From an uncultured Eubacterium sp. (GTDB lineage Bacteria; Bacillota; Clostridia; Lachnospirales; Lachnospiraceae), in the NCBI GenBank assembly GCA_947089855.1, contig CAMUML010000012.1:18110-82109 (forward strand): a DNA stretch of 64,000 bases, read 5' to 3'. Each line of letters starts with the position of its first letter. Positions within the stretch are counted from its first letter, which is position 1. Below the pieces are notes generated by a model. It ran no database searches. It had not been told where the DNA came from and saw only the letters and a program-made list of their open reading frames with translations. Positions 25,343-33,889 of the stretch are shown here, in pieces. Position numbers and translations under genes: made by a program.

Positions 25343-26794
25343 TTATTGTGTTCCGCCTGCAGGCTGCTGGGTACCGGCCTGCGTGCCTCCATTTTCCTGC
25401 TGCTGGCTGTCCCCAACCATTGGCTGCAGCTGCTGTAGATAATTTTTTGCATTCTGCGCTTTATCCGTATTCGGATACTCGTCTATCACCTTCTGGTAAA
25501 GTTCCACTGCCTTTACATAATCCTGCGTGTTGCGGCATGACTGTGCCAGATAATAGACGGCATCGCCGTTGTGGTACGTATCGTCTGCATCTACCACTTT
25601 TTGGAACAGCTCCACTGATTTCGCATAGTTCCCTTTCCGGTACTCGGAATACCCTTCGTCATATGTAGACTGCAAAAACTTTGCCGTTACATCGGTCTGC
25701 ATGGAATCGTATACTTTCTTCGCCTGTGCATCCAGCTGCCCGGCATCAATCTGTGCGAGCGCCTCTTTTGCAGCATCTACGCCGTCCTGCTGATAAGACT
25801 GGAAGGCGGTCAGCAGCTTGCTGTAGCTGTCCAGACGCGACTTGGACTCCTCGCTATCTTCTTTGGAATCTTTCGCATTTTTTTTATATTTTGATACTTG
25901 CCCTTCCAGATCCTGTATTTCCTGGTTTTTGGAAGCGATTTCATCGCTTGCGTCCGATACCGCTGCATTGACATCTTTTTGCAGGTTCTGGCGGATACTC
26001 GGAACAATTAAAAAATAGGTTGCCGTAACGCCAATAACCAGGCCCACCAGGATATTTAAGATCATCATCCATCCGGAATTGTCCCGCAAGTTTGTCGGCT
26101 GGATAATCGTATCGTTGCCGGTATTGTATTTTACTTTGTTTTCTTTTTTCCTGTGCCTTTTCCCTTTCTCTTCCCTGGCGCCAACTTGTTCATCAATTTC
26201 TGCTAAATACCGCATGGTCGTCGTATTCCTGCGGTCGATGCGCTCTGCTGCACGCAGCGATTTCCTTGCCAGATCATACTTTTGTTCCCGGATATACAAA
26301 AGCGCCAACAGCTGGTGCGCTTTTACGAGCTTTGGGTTGGTAGATAATATCTTTTTTAACTGGATCGCTGCAAGGTCCATACTGTCCTGGCGGCAGTAAA
26401 CCAGCGCCTGGTTGTACTTTTTAATTGTCTGGTTAATCGTATTTAACAGTGCCGGATTACTCTGCACATCGGACAAGTAGCGGTCTGCGGCATTATCCTT
26501 TTCCCGGTAGTTTTTGCTTAAGACCCATTCGCTTAATGCAGAAACCGTTTCCCCGATTTCATAATAGATCAGTCCAAGCAGGTTCCTTGCGTGGATATTT
26601 GCTTTGTAGTACTGCAAGCTTGCCTGCAGTGCCTGTACAGCCCCCGATAAATCCCTGACTTTTGCCCGTTCAAGCGCAATATTATAATAGGCATTGGAAA
26701 CAGCTATGAGCTTCTTATGCATCTTTACGTTCACCCCGCATTTCGGGCAGGTATCTTCCGGCCCTAAGGGTGCTTTACATTTATAACATTCCAT
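25343..26794 (-). CDS. Zinc-ribbon, TPR and coiled-coil membrane protein of unknown function
   Basis: No specific function recognised. A four-cysteine zinc ribbon (CYKC and CPKC, residues 3-19) opens the protein, followed by cytoplasmic TPR repeats (about 28-200), a basic linker and a single membrane helix (about 243-265). Then comes a charged coiled coil (about 275-320) and a second set of TPR units (about 355-460, DAVYYLAQSCRNTQDYVKAV). The tail is rich in Gln and Gly. The second TPR block should lie outside the membrane. 483 residues. It follows a 47-residue small gene by 17 bases under one promoter and ends at a clear terminator. A scaffolding role in envelope or spore assembly is possible but unproven. 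Confidence 0.8.
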   Translation of the reverse strand: MECYKCKAPLGPEDTCPKCGVNVKMHKKLIAVSNAYYNIALERAKVRDLSGAVQALQASLQYYKANIHARNLLGLIYYEIGETVSALSEWVLSKNYREKDNAADRYLSDVQSNPALLNTINQTIKKYNQALVYCRQDSMDLAAIQLKKILSTNPKLVKAHQLLALLYIREQKYDLARKSLRAAERIDRRNTTTMRYLAEIDEQVGAREEKGKRHRKKENKVKYNTGNDTIIQPTNLRDNSGWMMILNILVGLVIGVTATYFLIVPSIRQNLQKDVNAAVSDASDEIASKNQEIQDLEGQVSKYKKNAKDSKEDSEESKSRLDSYSKLLTAFQSYQQDGVDAAKEALAQIDAGQLDAQAKKVYDSMQTDVTAKFLQSTYDEGYSEYRKGNYAKSVELFQKVVDADDTYHNGDAVYYLAQSCRNTQDYVKAVELYQKVIDEYPNTDKAQNAKNYLQQLQPMVGDSQQQENGGTQAGTQQPAGGTQ

Positions 26795-26811
26795 ATCTGC
26801 TCCTTCCTGTT

Positions 26812-26955
26812 TTATCTGTTGCGTCTTGCTTCTTTCATCATCTCTTGCAGAATATCTGTCATATCGGTCAGGTCATGGTTATAAATTGCCTCCTCTGCTT
26901 CTTCTACTTCCAAACTTGGCTGAAATTTTTTTAATTCTTCCTCAAAATCTATCAT
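26812..26955 (-). CDS. Small acidic protein of 47 residues, function unknown
   Basis: Begins MIDFEEELKKFQPSLEVEE and ends EMMKEARRNR. Mostly acidic and predicted helical, with no membrane segment. GGAGG stands 8 bases before the ATG and a good promoter 36 bases upstream of it, and the gene ends 17 bases before the TPR-protein gene. So it is a real operon leader gene rather than a chance frame. It could be a partner of the TPR protein. I do not recognise the family. Confidence 0.72.
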   Translation of the reverse strand: MIDFEEELKKFQPSLEVEEAEEAIYNHDLTDMTDILQEMMKEARRNR

Positions 26956-26990
26956 CTGTAATACCTCCGTCTGATTCCTTAAACGAATCC

Positions 26991-27018
26991 ATTATAGCAT
27001 ATCCTGCCTGTTTGTAAA
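26991..27018 (-). promoter_or_regulatory. Predicted sigma-A promoter of the small gene and TPR operon
   Basis: On the minus strand TTTACA (27018-27013), 16 bases, TATAAT (26996-26991). Confidence 0.65.
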
Positions 27019-27059
27019 GGAACGGTTATCTTGTTTTTTCTTGTTTTTCTTACAGGCTA

Positions 27060-27119
27060 AGGAACTGCGAAAAAATAACTTTGCAGTATACTTGCTAAAG
27101 TTATCTTTTCACAGTTCCT
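27060..27119. repeat. Palindromic element with 23-bp arms
   Basis: Arms AGGAACTGCGAAAAAATAAC... (27060-27082) and its mirror (27097-27119) match at 21 of 23 positions around a 14-base loop. It lies between fapA and the TPR operon. The arm start AGGAACTGTGAAAA resembles the left part of the relic at 58011. It could terminate fapA or be a mobile palindrome. Confidence 0.6.
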
Positions 27120-27260
27120 AAAGCGTTTAAAAAGCCAAAAGGAACCGGACATTACCAATATGAAACTGATAAAATGTCCGATTCCACATTCCAATAACCT
27201 GCATACATTGCATTTTCTGTAGTGCATAGCAATGAACAAATGCACGCCTACCGGCAACGC

Positions 27261-28655
27261 TTATTCTTCGCCCCAGTCAGAAAGCTTGCGCATAACTACC
27301 CGTTCCTGCTGCTTTATAAAAATAATATCCTGAAATTCTTCCTTGCACCTTGCGTCGCATGTATCGATGGATACATGTACGCCCGGGTAAACCTTTCTGC
27401 GGACCTTTACATTTGCACCCCGTCCATTGTCTACCATTGTCTCCAGTTTCCGCAGCGCATCTTCATCTGCTGCTTTGCGCGCCATATCGCGGACGCGTAT
27501 CCTTACCAGCTGCACACGCCTTGGATCATCTTTACAGGACTGCCCCGTTTTTTCTTCAAATTCTTCAAATTTTTGCAGGATTGTTTCTGCTTTTGTAATA
27601 TTATCTGCCGCTGTTTTAATGCTGTTGACCAGCTCTTCCATCTTCATACGGACTTCCCCGCTGTTGCCTACCAGGACATGCGTCCGTATCTCTGCGTTAT
27701 TGCCGATGCTGTTTGCCTCTATCCCGCATACTGCATGGACGCTGCCTCCAATGATGCATCCTTTCTTGCTCATAACATTGGCTTTGCCCTCGCAGTAGAT
27801 ATTGCTGTTCAAAAAGATGTCAGCTGTAATATCCCCTTTGCAGCGTACCGTTGCAAATTCAAAAAACTTTGCAGATATAGAGCTTTTGGAGTCGACCACA
27901 CTCTTACCATTGCCAAGCACGCCGCCAGATACGACAATGTCCTTATTCGCATATATACTGGCCCCTTGCACAACACCATCTATGGTAACCGTACCAGTCG
28001 CACGCAACTCCACATCATACACGCTTCCATGCACGATAATGTCCCCGCGGAACTCGATATTCCCCATATTAGCATCTACATCGCCAGGCACTTCAAAGAC
28101 AGGCAGTATATTTATCTTATCGTTTATTACATCAATTTTGCCAGTAATGGAAGCTACGTAAGTAACACCGTCTTCCAGACAATGGAATCCCCTGCCGCGC
28201 AGCGGCACAAGCTCTTTCCCTGGCCTTGCACGTACTGGCGTGTCTTTGACTGTGTATCCATCCGAACCCTGGATTGCAGGATGATATACTGCGATTACCT
28301 GCCCTTCCGTTACCATTTCAAATAGCTGGATTGCATAGCTGACGGAACCGTCTTCTTTAATCTTTGGCTTCCCGTCAAGCTGGCTTTGGAACTTATATTC
28401 ATAATACCCGTCCACTCCGTCCTGCGGTGCCTTGCCTGATGCGACGGCAATGGGCCGGTCATATATACCAGCCCTGATCATGTTCTGGATCTCTCCTTGA
28501 TCAATACCGCTTTTGACTCCGCTGGCAGCCAAGGCTGCCTGGACATCTTCCAAACGATACTTTTGTCCCCCCAAAGGCTCTGGTAAACGCAGATATGCTG
28601 TCATAGCATCCCGACTAAATGTTATTGCTTTTCTGTCAAGTTGTAATGCCTGCAT
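27261..28655 (-). CDS. FapA-family (DUF342) polymer-forming protein
   Basis: Related to flagellar assembly protein A/DUF342, a family with a right-handed beta-helix core. The middle third (about residues 150-330) shows the repeating V-x-G/I-x pattern of such a helix, for example GNIEFRGDIIVHGSVYD and VVSGGVLGNGK. A C-terminal coiled coil follows (about 340-440). About 464 residues from the ATG at 28655, which has AGGTGG 7 bases before; the GTG six codons earlier overlaps its own ribosome site. No flagellar genes are nearby, so a link to motility is doubtful; a cytoskeletal or envelope role is as likely. Confidence 0.82.
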   Translation of the reverse strand: MQALQLDRKAITFSRDAMTAYLRLPEPLGGQKYRLEDVQAALAASGVKSGIDQGEIQNMIRAGIYDRPIAVASGKAPQDGVDGYYEYKFQSQLDGKPKIKEDGSVSYAIQLFEMVTEGQVIAVYHPAIQGSDGYTVKDTPVRARPGKELVPLRGRGFHCLEDGVTYVASITGKIDVINDKINILPVFEVPGDVDANMGNIEFRGDIIVHGSVYDVELRATGTVTIDGVVQGASIYANKDIVVSGGVLGNGKSVVDSKSSISAKFFEFATVRCKGDITADIFLNSNIYCEGKANVMSKKGCIIGGSVHAVCGIEANSIGNNAEIRTHVLVGNSGEVRMKMEELVNSIKTAADNITKAETILQKFEEFEEKTGQSCKDDPRRVQLVRIRVRDMARKAADEDALRKLETMVDNGRGANVKVRRKVYPGVHVSIDTCDARCKEEFQDIIFIKQQERVVMRKLSDWGEE

Positions 28656-28814
28656 AACCTTACCACCTTTCACTCCTTATTCATCATCTTCCTTAAATAC
28701 CTATTGTATATTCCCACTAATTTTACCATCATTCAAGACAAACTTCAACAAATATTATTTGAAAATATCCGAAAATCCGAAATCTTAGGCAATTGTTTGC
28801 GTTTACTGCCATAT

Positions 28815-31469
28815 TTATTGCATCTGGGCCAGCCTTTTTCGCACATCTTCCATCATTTTTTCATATCCAGCCAGTTTTTTCTTTTCTTCTTCGATCTTTT
28901 CCTGCGGCGCCTTGCTTAAAAATTTTTCATTATTCAGCATCCCGTGGGAACGTGCCAGCTCTTTTTCCAGTTTGGCCTTGTCCTTATTTAACCTTTCGAT
29001 TTCTTTTTCCTTATCTACTAGTTCTTCCAGCGGCAGATATACTGCTGCATCCAGGACAACCGCAGATACGGCGTCTTTTGGGATACCTGCATTGTCCGCC
29101 TGTACCGATATTTCCGTTGCACAGGTAAAATTCATATAGGAAGCTTTTGCACACTCCAGCATATCCCGTACCTTTTCATTTGCAGAAACGATATACAATT
29201 TTGCTTTCCTGCTGTTTGGCACATCCATATCTTTGCGTACCGTGCGCACAGCCCGGACAACATCTTTTACATGCGCCATCATAAGTTCCGCTTCCCCATC
29301 ATGAAGGCCTTTGTCATATTTCGGCCACTCTGCCAGCATAATGGATGTTTCCTGCGGATGCAGTGTGCAGTAAATTTCCTCCGTAATAAACGGCATAAAC
29401 GGATGCAGCAGCTTCATTGCTTCGCCAAGCACCATACGCAGCGTCCACAGTGCCGCATTAGCGGACTGTGGCATTTCTTCATATTTATAAGTGCGCAGCT
29501 TTGCCATCTCAATATACCAGTCGCAAAATTCGTCCCATATAAAATCATACACCTTTTGTACCGCAATGCCAAGTTCATATTTATCCATATTTTCCGACAT
29601 ATCCTGCACAAGCGTATTTAAAAGGGAAATAATCCACCGGTCCGCTGGTTCCAGCTGCCCGCTGGACGGCTGCACTACCGTTTTTCCTTCCAAGTTCATC
29701 ATAATAAACCGGGATGCATTCCATATTTTATTTGCAAAATTCCGCGAAGCCTCCACACGCTCCCAGTAAAAACGCATATCATTGCCCGGTGCATTTCCAG
29801 TGATCAGTGTCAGGCGCAGCGCATCTGCGCCATATTTATCAATTACTTCCAATGGGTCAATGCCATTCCCCAAAGACTTGCTCATCTTGCGGCCCTTTGC
29901 ATCCCGTACCAGCCCATGTATCAGCACCGTATGGAACGGAGATCTCCCAGTCTGTTCATATCCGGAAAATACCATACGGATTACCCAGAAAATAATAATG
30001 TCATATCCGGTCACAAGTACGTCGGTTGGATAAAAATACTCCATTTCCTCCGTCTGTTCTGGCCACCCTAACGTAGAAAACGGCCACAAAGCAGATGAAA
30101 ACCACGTATCCAGCGTGTCCGGATCCTGTTCCATACCGTTATGGCCACACTTCGGGCAGGAATGTGGCTTATCTTCCGTCTTGGCCACTACCATTTCGCC
30201 ACACTGCGGGCAATAATAGGCCGGAATACGGTGGCCCCACCAAAGCTGCCTGGAAATACACCAGTCCCGGATCCCTTCCAGCCAATGTAGATATGTTTTT
30301 TCAAAACGCTCCGGCACAAATTTCAAATCCCCATTTTTTATTGCCTGGATCGCCGGTTTTGCCATTTCTTCCATTGAAACAAACCACTGCGGCTTTGCCA
30401 TCGGTTCTACCGTTGTATTGCAGCGGTCATGTGTCCCTACTGCATGTTCATGTTCCTTTACTGCTGCCAAAAGGCCCATCGCTTTTAAATCTTCCACCAG
30501 GGCTGCACGGCATTCATAACGGTCCATACCGGCATATTTTCCAGCATTTTCATTCATGGTTGCATCATCGTTCATCACATTAACAAGCGCAAGGCTATGC
30601 CGCCTGCCTACTTCAAAATCATTTGGGTCATGCGCCGGGGTTATTTTCACGCACCCAGTCCCAAATTCCATATCCACATATTCGTCTGCAATAACCGGGA
30701 TTTCCCTGTTTACTACCGGAAGCACCAGTGTCTTGCCAATAATATCCTGGTAACGCCCATCCTTCGGGTTGACTGCTACCGCGGTATCCCCAAACATCGT
30801 TTCCGGCCGGGTCGTTGCAATCTCTACAAACCTGCCCTCCTCACCAGCTACCGGATAGCGGATATGCCAAAAATGCCCCTTCTGGTCGATATGTTCTACT
30901 TCGGCATCTGAGATCGAAGTCCCACAGACCGGGCACCAGTTAATAATACGGCTCCCTTTATAAATATAACCTTTTTTATATAAACGGACAAACACTTCTT
31001 CCACCGCTTTCGAACAGCCTTCATCCATTGTAAACCGTTCCCTCTGCCAGTCTGCGGCCGAACCCATGCGCTTTAACTGGTTTATGATACGGCCGCCGTA
31101 CTCTTCCTTCCATTCCCAGGCCCTTTTTAAAAACCCTTCCCTGCCCAGCTCATTTTTGTCAATCCCCTTTTCTTTTAAATCCTGTGTCACACGTACTTCT
31201 GTCGCAATGGCCGCATGGTCTGTGCCTGGCTGCCAGAGTGCATTGTAGCCCTGCATTTTCTTATAGCGGATCAAAATGTCCTGCATCGTGTTATCCAGTG
31301 CATGCCCCATATGAAGCTGGCCCGTTACATTTGGCGGAGGCATTACGATCGTAAATGGTTTTTTGCTGCGGTCTACTTCCGCATGGAAATAGCCGTTTTC
31401 TTCCCATTTTTTATACAGCCGTTCTTCCATACCAGCCGGGTCATATGTTTTTGCTAATGTCTTACTCAT
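28815..31469 (-). CDS. valS: Valyl-tRNA synthetase
   Basis: Class I synthetase charging tRNA-Val. The HIGH-type motif is in PPPNVTGQLHMGHAL and the KMSKS motif in GRKMSKSLGNG. The CP1 editing domain (TTRPETMFGDTAVAV) lies between, then the anticodon domain and a C-terminal coiled coil (about residues 815-880, EKEIERLNKDKAKLEKEL). A CxxC pair set (YYCPQCG, SCPKCG) marks a zinc site in the catalytic half. The frame begins 29 codons upstream inside the T-box leader; the ATG at 31469 follows AAGGA and gives a normal 884 residues. Expression should respond to uncharged tRNA-Val. Confidence 0.97.
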   Translation of the reverse strand: MSKTLAKTYDPAGMEERLYKKWEENGYFHAEVDRSKKPFTIVMPPPNVTGQLHMGHALDNTMQDILIRYKKMQGYNALWQPGTDHAAIATEVRVTQDLKEKGIDKNELGREGFLKRAWEWKEEYGGRIINQLKRMGSAADWQRERFTMDEGCSKAVEEVFVRLYKKGYIYKGSRIINWCPVCGTSISDAEVEHIDQKGHFWHIRYPVAGEEGRFVEIATTRPETMFGDTAVAVNPKDGRYQDIIGKTLVLPVVNREIPVIADEYVDMEFGTGCVKITPAHDPNDFEVGRRHSLALVNVMNDDATMNENAGKYAGMDRYECRAALVEDLKAMGLLAAVKEHEHAVGTHDRCNTTVEPMAKPQWFVSMEEMAKPAIQAIKNGDLKFVPERFEKTYLHWLEGIRDWCISRQLWWGHRIPAYYCPQCGEMVVAKTEDKPHSCPKCGHNGMEQDPDTLDTWFSSALWPFSTLGWPEQTEEMEYFYPTDVLVTGYDIIIFWVIRMVFSGYEQTGRSPFHTVLIHGLVRDAKGRKMSKSLGNGIDPLEVIDKYGADALRLTLITGNAPGNDMRFYWERVEASRNFANKIWNASRFIMMNLEGKTVVQPSSGQLEPADRWIISLLNTLVQDMSENMDKYELGIAVQKVYDFIWDEFCDWYIEMAKLRTYKYEEMPQSANAALWTLRMVLGEAMKLLHPFMPFITEEIYCTLHPQETSIMLAEWPKYDKGLHDGEAELMMAHVKDVVRAVRTVRKDMDVPNSRKAKLYIVSANEKVRDMLECAKASYMNFTCATEISVQADNAGIPKDAVSAVVLDAAVYLPLEELVDKEKEIERLNKDKAKLEKELARSHGMLNNEKFLSKAPQEKIEEEKKKLAGYEKMMEDVRKRLAQMQ

Positions 31470-31502
31470 AATATTCGCTGTCCTTTCCAAAATTTTCGTA
31501 AT

Positions 31503-31771
31503 AAAAAAACCCTTCACAGCCATCTGGCTATAAAGGGCGAATGAGCGCGGTACCACCTTTTCTTTCCGGGGCTGTACACTCCCGGGTCTTTTTGCCTGAT
31601 AACGCGGACGGGCGGGGCGGCTTACTTTAGTTCAGCTGCCCAGTTCAAAAGCTACCTTCTACCATCCGTCTCCCGGGCCATCTTCCAGCCGATGGACGTC
31701 CCTCTCTGATGGGCGTAACGGTGTACTCCTCTTTCTCATTACCTTTTACTTGTAAACGCTTTGTAAAATCT
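31503..31771 (-). promoter_or_regulatory. T-box leader riboswitch of valS
   Basis: On the minus strand the leader contains the conserved T-box core TGGTACCGCG (31555-31546) followed by an intrinsic terminator (stem at 31510-31537, T7 at 31509-31503). The 5' part has the AGAGAGGG-containing stem I region. Uncharged tRNA-Val should pair with the core and stabilise the antiterminator. The specifier codon was not assigned with confidence. Confidence 0.93.
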
Positions 31772-31777
31772 TTTCTT

Positions 31778-31806
31778 ATCATAAAGAGGTTTGGGGAAAA
31801 TGTCAA
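31778..31806 (-). promoter_or_regulatory. Predicted sigma-A promoter of the T-box-valS unit
   Basis: TTGACA (31806-31801), 17 bases, TATGAT (31783-31778) on the minus strand, with a start near 31771. Confidence 0.75.
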
Positions 31807-31836
31807 GAATTTTTTCTTTAAACTCGCCCTTGTTAT

Positions 31837-31873
31837 GTTACTATTCACGGCCGGGGGGGCCGCTCATAGTAAC
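31837..31873. repeat. Short family B palindrome
   Basis: GTTACTATTCACGGCC pairs imperfectly with GGCCGCTCATAGTAAC around a G-rich loop. It equals the first 36 bases of the repeats at 4426 and 23564, without their interior. Confidence 0.7.
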
Positions 31874-32307
31874 CTTGTTATCTCCAGCGCCCTCTCCGCC
31901 ATCAAAATGAATATTGAAAAAAACAGCCGCATATGGTATAATTTGCCTTGCAAAAGTAATTTAGCAAGTACTAAAAAACCTTAAATCTAAGCGGTTTACA
32001 ACCTCTTTTTCAATATACAATAAAAAGCCATGAATCTTTACGCAAGGCTGGAACGCAGACCGGGTTTGAAAGCCCAAATCTATTTTTTTCGTGTCAAAAT
32101 ACAAAGCCCGAAATAGCAGGAGCAGCCGTATCGGCCTACAGCCTATCCGGCCGGCCTCCTGGCGGCACAGACTTTCTACATAATTTTGCTATCTATATAT
32201 TCGGCGATTGAATACTGCTCAATAAACCCGATAAACGGCGGGCCAGAAATAAAGGATATTGCGCTGAAATTTTACGCCGTTTATATATAACGTTGAAGGA
32301 GGATAAA
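31874..32307. other. Intergenic region upstream of the hemerythrin gene
   Basis: Between the divergent valS leader and the hemerythrin-receiver gene. No coding sequence recognised. AT-rich, with no confident promoter found for the rightward gene, although TATATAT occurs at 32282-32288 just before the ribosome site GGAGG. Confidence 0.4.
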
Positions 32308-33684
32308 ATGAACAATCAATTTATGTGGCATGACCGGTACAATATTGGTGTAGATATTATCGACAGGGAACACAAAAAGCTTTTCAGCATTATGAACAAA
32401 CTGCTTGCCTATGGCGAAAATGAAACAAAAAGCGAATGGGTATGCAGGGAAGGGATTAAGTACTTTAAAGAACATGCTATGAAACACTTTTCAGAAGAAG
32501 AAGTTTATATGGCGTCTATTGGTTATAGTGGGTTTGAAATGCACAGGCGCCTGCACGACAGCTTCCGCAAAAAAACACTTCCGGAAATTGAAAAAGAGCT
32601 GGAACAAACCGGTTATTCCCCAGATGCAGTCAAGCATTTCTTAGGCGTATGCGCAGGATGGCTAATGGGGCATACCATGACCGAAGACCGTGCTATTACC
32701 GGCAAAGTGATCAGCAAATGGGTTGACCTGTTGCCGGAAGAAGAGCAATCGGCTATGAAACAGGTCGTTACCCAGCTCCTATACGATTTGTTCCGCCTTG
32801 AATCGCGGTTGATCAGTGATAATTACAGCGGAGAAAAATTTGGAAAAGGCATTTACTACCGGCTTGTCTATGGGGCGCAAAATGGCAAAAAATGGGAGTT
32901 TATCCTGATATTTGAAGAAAAGCTGCTGGTCAGCACAATGGGCAGCGTGATTGGCTCCAAATCAGAAAAACTAAATGTAATGATGGTGAATGCCACACGA
33001 TATACGGCGCAGCAGTTTTTGGAACGTATCCAGCTACATTTTCCAACAGATGAAGTAATGGAAATACAAGAAGAAAATTTGTTGACCTATGAACAGTTCC
33101 AAAGAATTTTCGCAAAGAACCATCCGCAGTTTAGTTTTTTGTTTGACACAGGAAAGGGCTATTTTGCATATTGTGTTATGGCGCCGCATTTGCTTCAAGG
33201 ATCTGCTGGCACTGGCATCAAAGCAGATACGGAATCCGTCGGGCCTGCCATCCATGCAGACAATGCAACTGCAGAAATCCGCCGGTATCTAAAATCAAAC
33301 GTGGCTGTCAAGAAAAAACAGGTGCTGGTTGTAGATGATTCCAATATCGTACTGCAGGCTATGAAGCAACTGCTGGGCGGGGACTATGATGTAGTTTTGG
33401 CCAACTCTGGCCTATCCGCGATCCGCTCCATGATCTTGCACCGGCCAGACCTGGTATTACTGGATTATGAAATGCCGGTATGCAACGGCATGCAGGTATT
33501 GGAAATGATCCGTTCAGAAGCCGATCTAGCGGACATCCCGGTTATCTTCCTTTCCGGCACAGTCGATAGGGAACGGATTAATAAGGCACGGCCTTTAAAA
33601 CCGGAAGGGTACCTTTTAAAAATGATGAAGCCGGATGAACTCAAAGAGAAAATTGATGATTTCTTCCATGAAAAAACAGCCTGA
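32308..33684 (+). CDS. Bacteriohemerythrin-receiver fusion protein
   Basis: 458 residues in three parts. Residues 1-130 are a complete hemerythrin domain with all seven di-iron ligands in place: H22, H60, E64, H79, H83, H122 and D127. It should bind oxygen reversibly or sense O2/NO. Residues about 150-300 resemble a CheC/CheX-type alpha/beta domain (EFILIFEEKLLVSTMGSVIG, FLFDTGKGYFAYCVM), a weak match. Residues about 335-455 form a CheY-like receiver with the acidic pair D343/D344 and phosphoacceptor D386 in LLDYEMPVCNG. No output DNA-binding domain. GGAGG is 5 bases before the ATG. No partner kinase is adjacent. The likely role is oxygen-linked signalling, perhaps in taxis. Confidence 0.85.
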   Translation: MNNQFMWHDRYNIGVDIIDREHKKLFSIMNKLLAYGENETKSEWVCREGIKYFKEHAMKHFSEEEVYMASIGYSGFEMHRRLHDSFRKKTLPEIEKELEQTGYSPDAVKHFLGVCAGWLMGHTMTEDRAITGKVISKWVDLLPEEEQSAMKQVVTQLLYDLFRLESRLISDNYSGEKFGKGIYYRLVYGAQNGKKWEFILIFEEKLLVSTMGSVIGSKSEKLNVMMVNATRYTAQQFLERIQLHFPTDEVMEIQEENLLTYEQFQRIFAKNHPQFSFLFDTGKGYFAYCVMAPHLLQGSAGTGIKADTESVGPAIHADNATAEIRRYLKSNVAVKKKQVLVVDDSNIVLQAMKQLLGGDYDVVLANSGLSAIRSMILHRPDLVLLDYEMPVCNGMQVLEMIRSEADLADIPVIFLSGTVDRERINKARPLKPEGYLLKMMKPDELKEKIDDFFHEKTA

Positions 33685-33753
33685 CTGCTGGCTTTTATTT
33701 TGGACGCCAGATTGTGGGGGATTCCGTGTTATACGTTCAGATAGGGTGTTACA

Positions 33754-33800
33754 TTGTGGCCTCCCGGACACCAGATGAGGGGGCGTCCGGGAGGCCACAA
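33754..33800 (+). terminator. 16-bp perfect hairpin after the hemerythrin gene
   Basis: TTGTGGCCTCCCGGAC and GTCCGGGAGGCCACAA pair without mismatch around a 15-base loop. It lies 70 bases past the stop, between two convergent genes. There is no T-run, so it could equally be part of the surrounding repeat (blocks at 33733 and 33829-33860 recur at 16347). Confidence 0.5.
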
Positions 33801-33828
33801 TTAACATCGTTCCTGGTTAGGGATTTCT

Positions 33829-33860
33829 TAAGTAAATGACATTGGCCAGCGAATAGTAAC
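33829..33860 (-). repeat. Dispersed repeat variant B2, second copy
   Basis: Reverse complement reads GTTACTATTCGC, then CCAATGTCATTTACTTAAG, matching 16347-16379 apart from small indels. Confidence 0.55.
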
Positions 33861-33889
33861 ATTGCAACAAAGGCTTGCAATAACAGAAA

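Noticed and set aside
27222-28325. Long plus-strand frame of 367 codons opposite the FapA-like gene
   Set aside because: Lies almost wholly antisense to a gene with a ribosome site and family features; the translation is rich in Cys, His and Tyr without domains.
31645-31848. Minus-strand 67-codon open frame upstream of valS
   Set aside because: It overlaps the T-box leader and its promoter and has no ribosome site; an RNA explanation is sufficient.
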